Assembly: GCF_001463905.1 (NCBI RefSeq)
Contig: NZ_BBWR01000019.1
Coordinates: 36,780-100,779 of the forward strand
Direction of reading: 5' to 3'
Origin: Aureimonas frigidaquae
GTDB lineage: Bacteria; Pseudomonadota; Alphaproteobacteria; Rhizobiales; Rhizobiaceae
DNA: 64,000 nucleotides
In this document: positions 8,623 to 17,859 of the stretch, one piece after another
Position numbering within the stretch: the first letter of the stretch is position 1
How the letters are laid out: every line of letters starts with the position of its first letter
Translations under genes and position numbers: made by a program
The notes under the pieces: generated by a model
Databases searched by the model: none
The model's input: the letters and a program-made list of their open reading frames with translations, nothing else
Told to the model about the DNA's origin: nothing

Positions 8623-10410
8623 ATGACCCAGTCCAAGACACGTGCGCGCAGCGCCATGAGCCGCGTGCTCGCCTTCACCATCGGCAACTGGCGCCAGGAG
8701 TGGCGGCTGGTCTGCCTGATCCTGTGTACCATTACGCTGGCGACGCTGGCCGATATCGCCATGCCCGTCTTTGCCGGCCGGCTGGTCGATGCGGTCGCCT
8801 CCGTCGACCGGGAGGCGGGCCTTTCCTCGGCGCTGAACGCGCTGGCCGCCATGGCCGGGCTCGGCCTTGCCTATGTCGGGTTGCGGCATCTGGCCTGGGC
8901 GGCGGTCGTGCCCATGACACTGCGCATCATGGGGCGGGTGTCCCAGGCGGGGTTCGCGCAGGTCCAGCGCTTTTCCGCCGACTGGCACGCCAACAGCTTC
9001 TCCGGCTCCACCGTGCGGCAGATCACGCGCGGCATGTGGGCGCTGGACATCCTCCATGACGTGCTTCTGCTGGCCTTGTGGCCTTCGGTCGTGGTGCTGG
9101 TCGGCGCGGTGGCGATTCTGGGCTGGCAGTGGCCGATCATGGGCCTGGCCATGGGGGCAGGGGCGCTCGCCTATATCTTCCTCACCGTGTTCCTGACGCT
9201 GCGCTGGATCGCCCCCGTGGCGCGCCAGTCCAACAAGATGGACACGCGCGTCGGCGGCGTGCTCGCCGATGCGCTCGCCTGCAACGCCGTGGTCAAGACC
9301 TTCGCCGCCGAGGCGCGGGAAGAGACGCGCCTGTCCGATGCGGTGGCGGAGTGGCAGCGCCGCACCGACGTGACATGGATGCGCTTCACCTGGGCCGCGA
9401 CCCTGCAGACGGCGCTGCTCTGGGCCGTCCGGATCGGGCTGGCCGGCCTGTCCGTGTATCTTTGGGCCATCGGGCAGGCGACACCCGGTGACGTGACCTA
9501 TGTGCTGACGACCTATTTCGTGGTGCAGGGCTATCTGCGGGACATCGGCATGCATGTGAACAACCTGCAGCGCTCGGTGAACGAGATGGAGGAACTGGTC
9601 GATCTGCACGACGAGGTGCCCGCGGTGGCCGACCGGCCTGGCGCCGAGCCGATCGCGGTGACGCACGGGGAGATCGTCTTCGATCGGGTGCACTTCCGCT
9701 ATGGGGGCCACGCCACCCCGCTCTATGACGGGCTGACGGTCACCATCCCGGCCGGCCAGAGGGTCGGGCTAGTCGGTCATTCGGGATCGGGCAAGACGAC
9801 CTTCGTCAAGCTGATCCAGCGCCTGCACGACGTGACCGGCGGCGAAATCCGGATCGACGGCCAGGCGATCGACCAGGTCACGCAGGCCTCGTTGCGCCGC
9901 AACGTGGCGGTGGTGCCGCAGGAATCCATCCTGTTCCACCGCAGCCTGACCGAGAACATCGCCTATGGCCGCCCCGACGCGTCGCAGGTAGAGATCGAGG
10001 AGGCGGCGCGGCTCGCCTCCGCCCACGACTTCATTCTGCGCCTGCCGCAAGCCTATGGCACGCTGGTGGGGGAGCGGGGCGTGAAACTGTCGGGCGGCGA
10101 GCGGCAGCGCGTGGCCCTGGCGCGCGCCTTCCTGGCGGATGCGCCGATCCTGATCCTGGACGAGGCGACCTCGGCCCTCGATTCGGAATCGGAGCGTCTC
10201 ATCCAGGCGGCGATGGAGCGGTTGATGGCCGGGCGCACCTCGCTCGTCATCGCCCACCGTCTGTCGACCGTGCGCACGCTCGACCGGATCCTGGTCTTCG
10301 ATCGGGGCCGGATCGTCGAGGACGGGACGCATGATACGCTGATGACCCTCAATGGCGGCATCTATCGCAGCCTGACGGAGCATCAGAGCGGGTCGGGCCT
10401 GGCGGCCTGA
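8623..10410 (+). CDS. ABC exporter, fused permease and ATPase
   Basis: A 595-residue half-transporter. An N-terminal six-helix exporter domain (about 20-330) is followed by a nucleotide-binding domain. Walker A is GHSGSGKTT (~385), the signature is LSGGERQRV (~489) and Walker B is ILILDEATSALD (~509-520), followed by the switch His in IAHRLSTV. It works as a dimer in the inner membrane. The organisation matches the MsbA/multidrug/lipid exporter class, but the cargo cannot be told from sequence. It stands alone, followed ~110 bp later by trkH. The ATG at 8623 is in a reasonable context (GAGGAGCGG upstream at distance). Confidence 0.87.
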   Translation: MTQSKTRARSAMSRVLAFTIGNWRQEWRLVCLILCTITLATLADIAMPVFAGRLVDAVASVDREAGLSSALNALAAMAGLGLAYVGLRHLAWAAVVPMTLRIMGRVSQAGFAQVQRFSADWHANSFSGSTVRQITRGMWALDILHDVLLLALWPSVVVLVGAVAILGWQWPIMGLAMGAGALAYIFLTVFLTLRWIAPVARQSNKMDTRVGGVLADALACNAVVKTFAAEAREETRLSDAVAEWQRRTDVTWMRFTWAATLQTALLWAVRIGLAGLSVYLWAIGQATPGDVTYVLTTYFVVQGYLRDIGMHVNNLQRSVNEMEELVDLHDEVPAVADRPGAEPIAVTHGEIVFDRVHFRYGGHATPLYDGLTVTIPAGQRVGLVGHSGSGKTTFVKLIQRLHDVTGGEIRIDGQAIDQVTQASLRRNVAVVPQESILFHRSLTENIAYGRPDASQVEIEEAARLASAHDFILRLPQAYGTLVGERGVKLSGGERQRVALARAFLADAPILILDEATSALDSESERLIQAAMERLMAGRTSLVIAHRLSTVRTLDRILVFDRGRIVEDGTHDTLMTLNGGIYRSLTEHQSGSGLAA

Positions 10411-10519
10411 GGTCCATCTCGTCGCGGCGGCCGGTAGGCAGGCCAGCCGCGACGGGTTACAAGCAGACGATCGGTCTGCCGGCAGGGGAAACAACGCAAT
10501 TTTCAGAACCGTTTCCCAC

Positions 10520-11944
10520 GTGTCGTCCATTTTCGGGCTGGCGCTGGCCGGCGCCATGCTCCTGCCCGCTCTCCTGGACTTTGCCGACGGCAATGACGAC
10601 TACCGCGTCTTCCTGGGCTCCGCGGCGCTGATCGGCTCGGTCTGCAGCCTGGTGGCCGTGGCGACGCGCGGCCAGCGCATCCAGCCGACGCCCGAGCTCG
10701 GCTTCGTCCTCGTCACGGGCGTCTGGCTCGTCTCCTGCGTGGTGGCGGCCGTGCCGCTCTATCTCGCCTCGATCGGCCTCAGCGTTGCGGATGCCATGTT
10801 CGAATCCGTCTCCGGCCTGACCACCACCGGCGCCACGGTGATCGTCGGGCTGGATGCGCTGCCGCGCGGCATTCTCCTGTGGCGCGCGCTGCTGAACTGG
10901 CTCGGCGGCATCGGCATCATCGGCATGGTGCTTTTGATCCTGCCGTCCCTGCGCGTGGGTGGCCTGTCCCTGTTCCATCTGGAAAGTTCCGACCGGTCGG
11001 ACAAGATGCTGCCGCGTGTGCAGCAGCTCGCCAGCGGCATCATCTCGATCTATCTGGTGCTGACGGTCGCCTGTGCCGTGGCCTACGGCGCCTTCGGCAT
11101 GGATGATTTCGACGCCGTCGCGCATGCCATGGCCACGGTGGCCACCGGCGGTTTCTCCACCCACGATGCGAGCCTCGGCTATTTCGACAGCGACGGAATC
11201 CTGCTCGTCGCCACCGTCTTCATGCTGCTCGGGGCCTTGCCCTTCGTGCTCTATATCCGCTTCTTCCTGCCGCGCCAGTTCCAGCGCTGGCAGGATCCGC
11301 AGGTTGCGCTCTTTCTCTGGATCACCGTCATCTGCACGGTCATCCTCATCACCATGCGCCTGTGGCACAACGACGTCGGGCCCTGGGATGCCTTCGTATC
11401 CTCGGCCTTTAACTTCGTGTCGATCATCACCACGACGGGCTTTGCCTCCGAGGACTTCACCGGCTGGTCGCATGCGGCGGTGGGCATCTTCTTCATCGCC
11501 ATGTTCATCGGCGGCTGCGCGGGATCGACATCGGGCGGCATCAAGGTCAACCGCATCCTCATTCTGTGGAGCGTTGTCCAGGCAGGCTTCGGCAAGCTGC
11601 TGCGGCCCCGCTCCATCCAGCCGCTGCGCTACGGGCACCGCGACATTTCGGCCGATGGGGTGCAGAGCGTCACCATCTTCATCTCGCTCTTCTTCGCGCT
11701 CCTGATGATCGGCACCGGCGCCCTCGCTACGCTGGGCCTCGACTTCGTCACCGCTTTCTCCGGCGCTCTGACGGCACTGGCCAACACCGGTCCGGGCTTC
11801 GGCGACATTATCGGGCCGGCCGGCAATTTCGCCGCTATCGACGATCATGCTCTCTGGGTTCTGGTCTTCCTGATGCTGGTCGGCCGGCTGGAGATCGTCA
11901 CCGTGCTCATTCTCCTGTCGCCGGCATTCTGGAGGGGGCGCTGA
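10520..11944 (+). CDS. trkH: TrkH/KtrB-type potassium uptake membrane subunit
   Basis: A 474-residue K+ translocating subunit with four M1-P-M2 repeats. Selectivity-filter-like segments are visible (SGLTTTGATVIVG, MATVATGGFSTHD, ITTTGFASEDF, ALANTGPGFGDI). It imports potassium across the inner membrane, normally gated by TrkA, which is not nearby. GTG at 10520 is the first usable start codon. However, the upstream in-frame codons (NNAIFRTVSH) resemble the normal TrkH N-terminus and an AGGGGA sits at 10485-10490, so translation may begin further upstream at a non-canonical codon. The stop overlaps the next start as TGATG. Confidence 0.88.
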   Translation: MSSIFGLALAGAMLLPALLDFADGNDDYRVFLGSAALIGSVCSLVAVATRGQRIQPTPELGFVLVTGVWLVSCVVAAVPLYLASIGLSVADAMFESVSGLTTTGATVIVGLDALPRGILLWRALLNWLGGIGIIGMVLLILPSLRVGGLSLFHLESSDRSDKMLPRVQQLASGIISIYLVLTVACAVAYGAFGMDDFDAVAHAMATVATGGFSTHDASLGYFDSDGILLVATVFMLLGALPFVLYIRFFLPRQFQRWQDPQVALFLWITVICTVILITMRLWHNDVGPWDAFVSSAFNFVSIITTTGFASEDFTGWSHAAVGIFFIAMFIGGCAGSTSGGIKVNRILILWSVVQAGFGKLLRPRSIQPLRYGHRDISADGVQSVTIFISLFFALLMIGTGALATLGLDFVTAFSGALTALANTGPGFGDIIGPAGNFAAIDDHALWVLVFLMLVGRLEIVTVLILLSPAFWRGR

Positions 11945-12738
11945 TGCGCTGTCTGCTCATCAATCTCGACCATGCGCCGGAACGCAGGGCCCGCATGCAG
12001 GACCGCGCCGCGGCCCTCGGCCTGTCCCTGGAGCGCCTGCCAGCGGTTGCGGCCGCCGATATTTCCGCCGAAGAGATGGAGGGGCTCGGCCGCAGTTGGG
12101 AGCGGCCGCTCAGCGCGCCGGAGCTCGGCTGCTTCCTGTCCCATTACCGCGCCTGGGACATGGTCGCCCGCGGCGAGGCGCCGATGCTCATCCTGGAGGA
12201 TGACGTCATCCTGTCGCCGCGCGTGACGGCGGTGCTGGACCGGGCGGCCGGGCTCGACGGGGTCGACCTTCTCAACCTCGAGGATTTCGGCAAGCGCCGT
12301 TTCCTGCGGCGCGGCGGCCGGATCAGTCTTGGCGACGGGATCGACGCGGTTCCGCTGGTGCGCGACAAGGCCGGCTCGGCGGCCTACATCCTGTGGCCGC
12401 ATGGGGCCCGCAAGCTCCTGGCGCGTGCGCAGCGGGGGGGCGCGCCGGCCGATGCCTTCCTGCATGCCGAAACGGGGCTTGCCAGCATGATCTGCGAGCC
12501 GGCCATGGCGATTCAGGAACATGTGATGGCCGCGCGGAACGGGCAGGCCGGCACCGTCGCATCCTCGGTGCAGGCGGCGCGCACGCGCCTGCCGCTGCGT
12601 CTGGCGACGATCCCCTTCCACCTGCGGCGCGCGCGCACGCAGCTCCGCCTTGCCCCCAAGCATATCGGCCGGCTCGGACCCTATGTCTATCGGAAGGTCG
12701 CCTTCGACACGACCTCACTCTCGGAGTCGCAGCGATAG
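11944..12738 (+). CDS. Glycosyltransferase family 25 (LPS type)
   Basis: A 264-residue GT25-family protein. The opening MRCLLINLDHAPERRARM is diagnostic, as is the acidic metal/nucleotide motif MLILEDDVIL (~81-90) and the SELGCFLSH-type APELGCFLSHYRAWD. Members transfer sugars, often galactose, to lipopolysaccharide or glycans. Its ATG overlaps the trkH stop (TGATG), so it is translationally coupled to a potassium transporter, an unusual partner. The C-terminal ~60 residues are basic and may contact membrane. Acceptor and donor are unknown. Confidence 0.82.
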   Translation: MRCLLINLDHAPERRARMQDRAAALGLSLERLPAVAAADISAEEMEGLGRSWERPLSAPELGCFLSHYRAWDMVARGEAPMLILEDDVILSPRVTAVLDRAAGLDGVDLLNLEDFGKRRFLRRGGRISLGDGIDAVPLVRDKAGSAAYILWPHGARKLLARAQRGGAPADAFLHAETGLASMICEPAMAIQEHVMAARNGQAGTVASSVQAARTRLPLRLATIPFHLRRARTQLRLAPKHIGRLGPYVYRKVAFDTTSLSESQR

Positions 12739-12820
12739 ACAAAGTGACCGCGCCCACCCTCTGCCGACATGGCCGGAAGGCGTATGTTGCACCCGAACGT
12801 AAACGAGGGGAGTTCAGCGC

Positions 12821-13297
12821 GTGGGCAAGCGTGGGTCGACGATCGGCAGGGGAATGGCGGTGGCGCTCGTCGCCTTCATCCCGGCGGGCTGTACCCAATC
12901 GGCCATGCCGCAGCCCTTCGATGCGGCCAGCGCGCTGCAGACTTACGACTATTCCCGGCTGACGCCGTTCCCGCGCAAGGACAAGAAGCCGCAGCTCGGC
13001 ACGCCCTACCAGCCGGGCGAAGGCGATGTCGCGGCCATCCTGGCAAAAGTCGGATCGAACTGGTCCGATCCGCAATCGGCGCGGATCGTCCGGCTTCAGG
13101 CGCGCAGCCGACCCTCCGGCGCCGTGGAACTCTGCGGCCTGGCCCAGTCCAAGAACCAGACGGGCACCGATGCGCGGATGGTGCTGTTTGGCGGATATCT
13201 GACCCACGCGCCGGATGGCAGTGCCTATTACTCCGAGCTGCAGGCCGACAACATGTTCGACCGGGCGCAGTTCTGCCGCTCGCGCGGGCTGACCTGA
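12821..13297 (+). CDS. Small predicted lipoprotein of unknown function
   Basis: A 158-residue protein starting at GTG with a strong GAGGGGAG ribosome site 8 nt upstream. The N-terminus has a basic region, a hydrophobic stretch and the lipobox FIPAGC (Cys ~24), so the mature protein should be acylated and envelope-anchored. The remainder is soluble, with a NQTGTDARMVLFGGYLTH segment and no recognised domain. It is convergent with the bacteriophytochrome gene. It is probably a real gene given its start signals and codon use; function not recognised. Confidence 0.75.
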   Translation: MGKRGSTIGRGMAVALVAFIPAGCTQSAMPQPFDAASALQTYDYSRLTPFPRKDKKPQLGTPYQPGEGDVAAILAKVGSNWSDPQSARIVRLQARSRPSGAVELCGLAQSKNQTGTDARMVLFGGYLTHAPDGSAYYSELQADNMFDRAQFCRSRGLT

Positions 13298-13331
13298 TCC
13301 TTTAGGCAAGCCCGTCGTCACGCCGGCGGCG

Positions 13332-15920
13332 TCAGGAACGGTCCTTCAACACGTTGCGCAGCGCGGCGATCAGCTCGTCGGAGGCGAAGGGCTTCTTGAT
13401 CGCCGTTGTCCCGGCGGCTTCCGCCGGCAATTCCACCTTTTCGCCGTAGCCCGTCACGAAGACATAGGGCACGCCGCGTGCATTGAGCGGCTTGACCAGC
13501 GGGAAGGACGTCTCCGGCCCGAGATTGACGTCGAGCAGGGCCACGTCGATCGTCTCTTCCTCGATGATGCGCTCGGCATCGGCAACGCTCGCCGCCGTGA
13601 AGACGGTGCGCATGCCGTTGTCCAGCATGAGCTGTTCGGCATCGAGCGAGATGATCATATTGTCTTCCACGATCAGGCCGGACAGCCCGTCCAGGCTGAG
13701 TGCGGGTGCGTCGGTCATGGTATTGGCAGCCTCCCCGGCGCGGCCGGTCTGTTGGATGGTAGCGCCATCCGGTTCGTGACGGAACGTGTTGGGCGGGAGT
13801 ATGAATTCGGCGACGAGCCCGCCCAGCCGGTAATCGAGCTTCGCCTCGCCGCCCAGATCGTGCGGGATGGACCGTTCGATAATGGTCGAGCCAAAGCCGC
13901 GCCGTGTCGGCGCCTGAACCGCCGGGCCGCCGCTTTCGCGCCAGACGATGTGGCAGCTCCCATGATCGTCCACCATGGTGGAAACTGCCACGCTCCCGCG
14001 GGAATCCGACAGGGCGCCGTATTTGGCCGAGTTGGTGACGAGCTCGTGGAACACCAGCGCCAGCGTGGAGAAGGCGGAGGCCTCCACCACCAGCCGCGGC
14101 CCGGACACGTCCACGCGCGAGGCCTTGTTGCCGATATAGGCCGACACTTCGGTGTGCACGATGCTGCCGAGCGAAACCGGCTGGAAACTGTCGGTCGTGA
14201 TCTGGTCATGCGCGCGCGCCAGGGCCTGCACTCGGCCGGAGATGATCCGGGCGAAATCCTCTACCGACTTGGCGCCGGGCTTGGACTGCGCCACGATGGC
14301 GCGGATCAGGCTCAATATGTTGCGAACGCGGTGGTTCAGCTCGGCGATGAGCAGTTCCTGGCGCTGCGTCGCAAGACCTTGCTGGCGCTCGGTTTCCTCG
14401 TTGAAGCGCAGGAGGATTTCGAGGATCGAGACGCGCAGCGCCTCGGCGGCCTTCAGATCGCGTTCCGACCAGGGCTCGGACCGGCCATAGACCGTCTGCT
14501 TCCAGGCGTCGAAACTCTTGCGCGGCGTCAGCCGCGCACCATGCGGGCCGATCTGCTTTTCCTTGGTCGCGGGATCGCCGGCCCAGGTGACCGTCTGGAC
14601 GATCTCCTGGCGGAAGAAGAGCATGTAGTCGCGCGGGGCGCGTGAGATGGGGATGGCAAGGACCCCCGCGGCTTCGTCCACATAGGCTTCGGCCGGCGGA
14701 TGCACAGCGCTCAAGTTGTCCGCGGCGTAGATGCGGCTGGCACCGGCGCGGTTGAGGAACCGGGCCAGCTGGCGGATCTCATCCGTGCCGGGGCAGCGCC
14801 CGGATGCTTTGGCCTCGCCCTTGGCCCAGACCACGAACCCGTCGCAGGCGATGATGCCGCGCAGCTCTTCGCCGAAATCGGCCATGGCATCGGCGGAGGG
14901 CATGGACGCCACGATCTTGGAGATGAAACGGTCGTGGAGTTCCCGCGCGGCTTCCTCGGCCAGGCGCCGCTCCTTGTTGAGCCGCCCCTCGATCGTCAGG
15001 GACACCATCTGCGCAAAGAGCTCGACGGCGGCGCGCAGTTCCATGCCGAGTACGCGGGGCTGGTAGTGATGGAGCGCGAAAAGACCCCACAGCTTGCCAT
15101 CGATGATGACGGACACCGACATGGAGGCGCCGACGCCCATATTGCGTAAGTATTCCAGATGAATGGGCGACACCGAACGCAGGCCAGCAAGCGACAGGTC
15201 CAGCGGCTTGCCCGAAGGATCGAGCAGCGGCAGGACGGGAACGCCAGGGGCATCGATGTCGGCGATCACCCGGATCGGGTTGCGCAGGTACAGGGTGCGC
15301 GCCTGCGCCGGAATATCGGATGCCGGATAATGAAGATCCAGGAAGGAGCCGATGCCCGTCCGGGCCGCTTCGGCCACGACATGTCCCGAATTGTCGGCCG
15401 AGAAACGGTAGAGCATGACCCGGTCGAAGCCGGTGACGGCCCTCAGCTGCCGCACGCATTCCCGGTGCAGATTGGCCAGCGTCTCCGCCTTCTGGACCCG
15501 GGTGATCATGGTCTTGATCAAGGCACCGGGATTTCCCGTCTCCGCCGCGCGCGGCTCGACCTCGATGACGATGGACTGGCCGGAAATGTGAAGGCTCACG
15601 TCGAAGCGGCGATCATCCTCGAAGATGTCGACGTTGAAGATGCGCTCGGGTGTATCCGGGGATGCCAGCAGCTGCAGGCGCCCGCGCAGCATGTGAATGG
15701 TGCCCTGCGGCAGCAGGGCCTCCACCGGTTCACCCAGAAGCGCGTCCACGCTCTGTCCGGCATAGTCGGCAATGTTGGCCGAGACCCTCTGGATCAGCCA
15801 GTCCGTCGAAACGCACAGGAGGAAGCCGATAGGCTGGATGGACCCGAGAAACTGGATCGGCTCCCGGTCGCAATTGGTCAGGTCCACCACGAAGTCGACC
15901 GCGCTGGTGTCAGGGCTCAA
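13332..15920 (-). CDS. bphP: Bacteriophytochrome HWE-type hybrid histidine kinase
   Basis: A red/far-red photoreceptor kinase of 862 residues. Domains: PAS with the biliverdin-attachment Cys17 (VDLTNCDREPI), GAF with PASDIPAQAR (199-208) and SPIHLEYLRNMG, PHY with the tongue motif PRKSF (466-470), HWE/HisKA_2 kinase with LNHRVRN (His530), and a C-terminal receiver domain (~745-862, VALLDVNLG and a KKPF). The start is TTG at 15920, overlapping the heme oxygenase stop (TTGA), so the pair is translationally coupled. The GSIQPIG segment has Ile where most family members have His. The output partner is not encoded here. Confidence 0.92.
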   Translation of the reverse strand: MSPDTSAVDFVVDLTNCDREPIQFLGSIQPIGFLLCVSTDWLIQRVSANIADYAGQSVDALLGEPVEALLPQGTIHMLRGRLQLLASPDTPERIFNVDIFEDDRRFDVSLHISGQSIVIEVEPRAAETGNPGALIKTMITRVQKAETLANLHRECVRQLRAVTGFDRVMLYRFSADNSGHVVAEAARTGIGSFLDLHYPASDIPAQARTLYLRNPIRVIADIDAPGVPVLPLLDPSGKPLDLSLAGLRSVSPIHLEYLRNMGVGASMSVSVIIDGKLWGLFALHHYQPRVLGMELRAAVELFAQMVSLTIEGRLNKERRLAEEAARELHDRFISKIVASMPSADAMADFGEELRGIIACDGFVVWAKGEAKASGRCPGTDEIRQLARFLNRAGASRIYAADNLSAVHPPAEAYVDEAAGVLAIPISRAPRDYMLFFRQEIVQTVTWAGDPATKEKQIGPHGARLTPRKSFDAWKQTVYGRSEPWSERDLKAAEALRVSILEILLRFNEETERQQGLATQRQELLIAELNHRVRNILSLIRAIVAQSKPGAKSVEDFARIISGRVQALARAHDQITTDSFQPVSLGSIVHTEVSAYIGNKASRVDVSGPRLVVEASAFSTLALVFHELVTNSAKYGALSDSRGSVAVSTMVDDHGSCHIVWRESGGPAVQAPTRRGFGSTIIERSIPHDLGGEAKLDYRLGGLVAEFILPPNTFRHEPDGATIQQTGRAGEAANTMTDAPALSLDGLSGLIVEDNMIISLDAEQLMLDNGMRTVFTAASVADAERIIEEETIDVALLDVNLGPETSFPLVKPLNARGVPYVFVTGYGEKVELPAEAAGTTAIKKPFASDELIAALRNVLKDRS

Positions 15921-16531
15921 GCTGTCTCCGTCACCTTGTCCGCGGGCTGGCCGGTCAGCTGGCGCAGCGTTTCGAAATAGCCGAAGGTCGCACGCGCCGC
16001 TTCGATGCACAGCGCCTGATCGTCCGGCGAAAAGTCCAGATCCACCATGCGCGTCGCCAGGGTCGTGAAATGGCGACCCTCTCCTGACTTGGCAAGGTAG
16101 GCGAAGCTGTCCTGCGGCCAATGGTCCATGATGGCGTGCCGGATCATTTCGCGGTGAATGTAGACGGCGCCGAGGCGCGAGCCTTCCAGAACATAGGCCA
16201 CGCCCACGCTTTGGGGCAGTGCGGATGCGCCCGGTAAAAAGCGTGGCCGGCAAACGATCTCCAGTCCCATATGCTCCATGTCGCTGCGCAGATCGTCGAG
16301 CCGGCTCCAGCTCGGCCATTCCGGCAGCCAGGCAATGAGCGGCCCATCGGCAAGCCAGGTTTCGACGGCTTCGTGCGCCGCGTGGTTCATGCGGATGAAG
16401 TGATGGTAGACGGCACGGTCGCGCGGGGGGAGCAGCGCGGCAAAGGAGCGGTCGAGCCCATCATGTTCCTCCCGTGTCCCCTCTCTCAGAAGAAAGCGGA
16501 GCGAGGATCTGTCGGGTGCGGGTTTCGACAT
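15917..16531 (-). CDS. bphO: Biliverdin-producing heme oxygenase
   Basis: A 204-residue bacterial heme oxygenase that opens heme to biliverdin, the chromophore of the neighbouring bacteriophytochrome. The probable proximal heme ligand is His23 in GTREEHDGLDRSF. The distal-helix region is VGVAYVLEGSRLGAVYI, the Gly-rich helix that packs on heme. ATG at 16531 was chosen: the upstream in-frame extension runs into the oppositely overlapping intergenic sequence and is not family-like. It is first in a two-gene operon with bphP. Confidence 0.9.
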   Translation of the reverse strand: MSKPAPDRSSLRFLLREGTREEHDGLDRSFAALLPPRDRAVYHHFIRMNHAAHEAVETWLADGPLIAWLPEWPSWSRLDDLRSDMEHMGLEIVCRPRFLPGASALPQSVGVAYVLEGSRLGAVYIHREMIRHAIMDHWPQDSFAYLAKSGEGRHFTTLATRMVDLDFSPDDQALCIEAARATFGYFETLRQLTGQPADKVTETA

Positions 16532-16566
16532 GGGCCACCTTTGCGTCAAGCCATAGGCGCCGCCTA

Positions 16567-17859
16567 TCACAAACGATCGCGAAGGGAAAACCAGCTCATG
16601 GCAAGAAATAACAACGGGTTGCGGAATCGACGCCCGCCCGGGAACGCTGGAACGCGCAAGTCGCGGTAGGCAAGCAGGCGATCCTCGCCGCCGCAAACCG
16701 CTTGTGCATAGAGCCGCCCGAAATAGTTGGACAGCATTACCCCGTGGCCCGAGAAGCCGCCGAGCACGGTCAGGCCCGGTTGGGGCACGGCCACATAGGG
16801 CATGCGCGTCATGGTGATCCCCACCGAACCGCCCCAGGCATGGGTTACTCCGGTGGCGGCCAGGTGCGGATAGATCTCCGCGATCTGGCGCAGGATCGGG
16901 CCGGCTATGTCGCCGTCGCCGCTCATATAGGCTTCGCGCCCGCCGAAGAGCAGCCTGCCATCCGCGCTCTTGCGGAAATAGCGCACCACGAAGCGGGAGT
17001 CGTCGACCGCCTCGCCGCCGGGCAGGACCGATTGCGGATCGTCGAGGGGCTGGGTCGCGACCATGTAGGAACGGATCGGCATGATATGCGCGGCTGCCGC
17101 CGCGTCGAGCGTGCCGCCATGGGCATTGGTGGCCATCAGCACGCGGGAAGCGGTGACGATGCCGTGGGGCGTATCCAGCGCAAAGCCCGATCCGGTCCGG
17201 CGGATGCGGTCGACGTGCGTATCCTCGTGGAGCCGTGCGCCGGCAGCCTGCGCGGCGCGGGCGGTGCCGATGAGCAGCTTCAGCGGGTTCAGATGGTAGG
17301 TTCCGGCATCGCGCAGCCCGCCATGATAGGCGGTGGAGCCAAGCAGCGGCGCAAGGCCTGACGGCGCATGCCAGGAAAGGTGCGGATAGTCGTAAGCCTC
17401 GGCCATCCGGTCGGCATGCCGCCGGTAGTCATCGGCGAAGCGACGGCGATGAATGACGGAAAGTTGTCCTGCGGCGATGTCCGCTTCGATTGCGTGCTCG
17501 GCCGCAAAATCCAGGACGTGCTGCTTGGCCTCCTGCGCCAGCGCAAAGAGGAGGCGGCTGCGCTCAAGGCCGATCTGCGGCTCGATCTCTTCGGGCCAGA
17601 GCCGGTTGCCGGTCCCGAACTGTCCGCCATTGCGGCCGGAGGCGCCATCGCCCAGGCGGTGCGCCTCCAGAAGAATGGTGGAGACGCCGGCGCGCGCCAG
17701 GTGGACGGCGGCCGACAGGCCCGTGAAGCCGCCACCGATAATGGCCACATCCGCCGATGCGTCGCCCTGAAGGGGCGGGTGGCGCGGGCGGGCCGCGACC
17801 GAGTCCTCGTAATAGGAACGTCCGGGCGAAATGGGGGACTGGTAGGGGCGCTCAGACAT
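16567..17859 (-). CDS. puuB: Gamma-glutamylputrescine oxidoreductase-like FAD enzyme
   Basis: A 430-residue DAO-family flavoprotein. It has FAD-binding VAIIGGGFTGLSAAVHLARAG (~39-59), a SGRNGGQFGTGN motif typical of PuuB/OrdL, and the C-terminal LGGFSGHGVMLSNYFGRLYA. In the putrescine pathway PuuB oxidises gamma-glutamylputrescine to the aldehyde with H2O2 release. Its ATG (17859) lies 8 bases inside the end of the upstream glutamine-synthetase-like gene, so the two are co-translated. The assignment rests on family plus the puuA neighbour; another N-substituted amine could be the substrate. Confidence 0.82.
   Translation of the reverse strand: MSERPYQSPISPGRSYYEDSVAARPRHPPLQGDASADVAIIGGGFTGLSAAVHLARAGVSTILLEAHRLGDGASGRNGGQFGTGNRLWPEEIEPQIGLERSRLLFALAQEAKQHVLDFAAEHAIEADIAAGQLSVIHRRRFADDYRRHADRMAEAYDYPHLSWHAPSGLAPLLGSTAYHGGLRDAGTYHLNPLKLLIGTARAAQAAGARLHEDTHVDRIRRTGSGFALDTPHGIVTASRVLMATNAHGGTLDAAAAAHIMPIRSYMVATQPLDDPQSVLPGGEAVDDSRFVVRYFRKSADGRLLFGGREAYMSGDGDIAGPILRQIAEIYPHLAATGVTHAWGGSVGITMTRMPYVAVPQPGLTVLGGFSGHGVMLSNYFGRLYAQAVCGGEDRLLAYRDLRVPAFPGGRRFRNPLLFLAMSWFSLRDRL

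Noticed and set aside
10457..11848. Open frame of 463 codons antisense to trkH
   Set aside because: Low-complexity Glu/Gly/His-rich shadow of the membrane protein gene, with no domain.
15921..16319. In-frame upstream extension of the bacteriophytochrome gene (to 16319)
   Set aside because: It lies entirely inside bphO in another frame and is Arg/Pro-rich without family match. The TTG at 15920 directly precedes the normal N-terminus.
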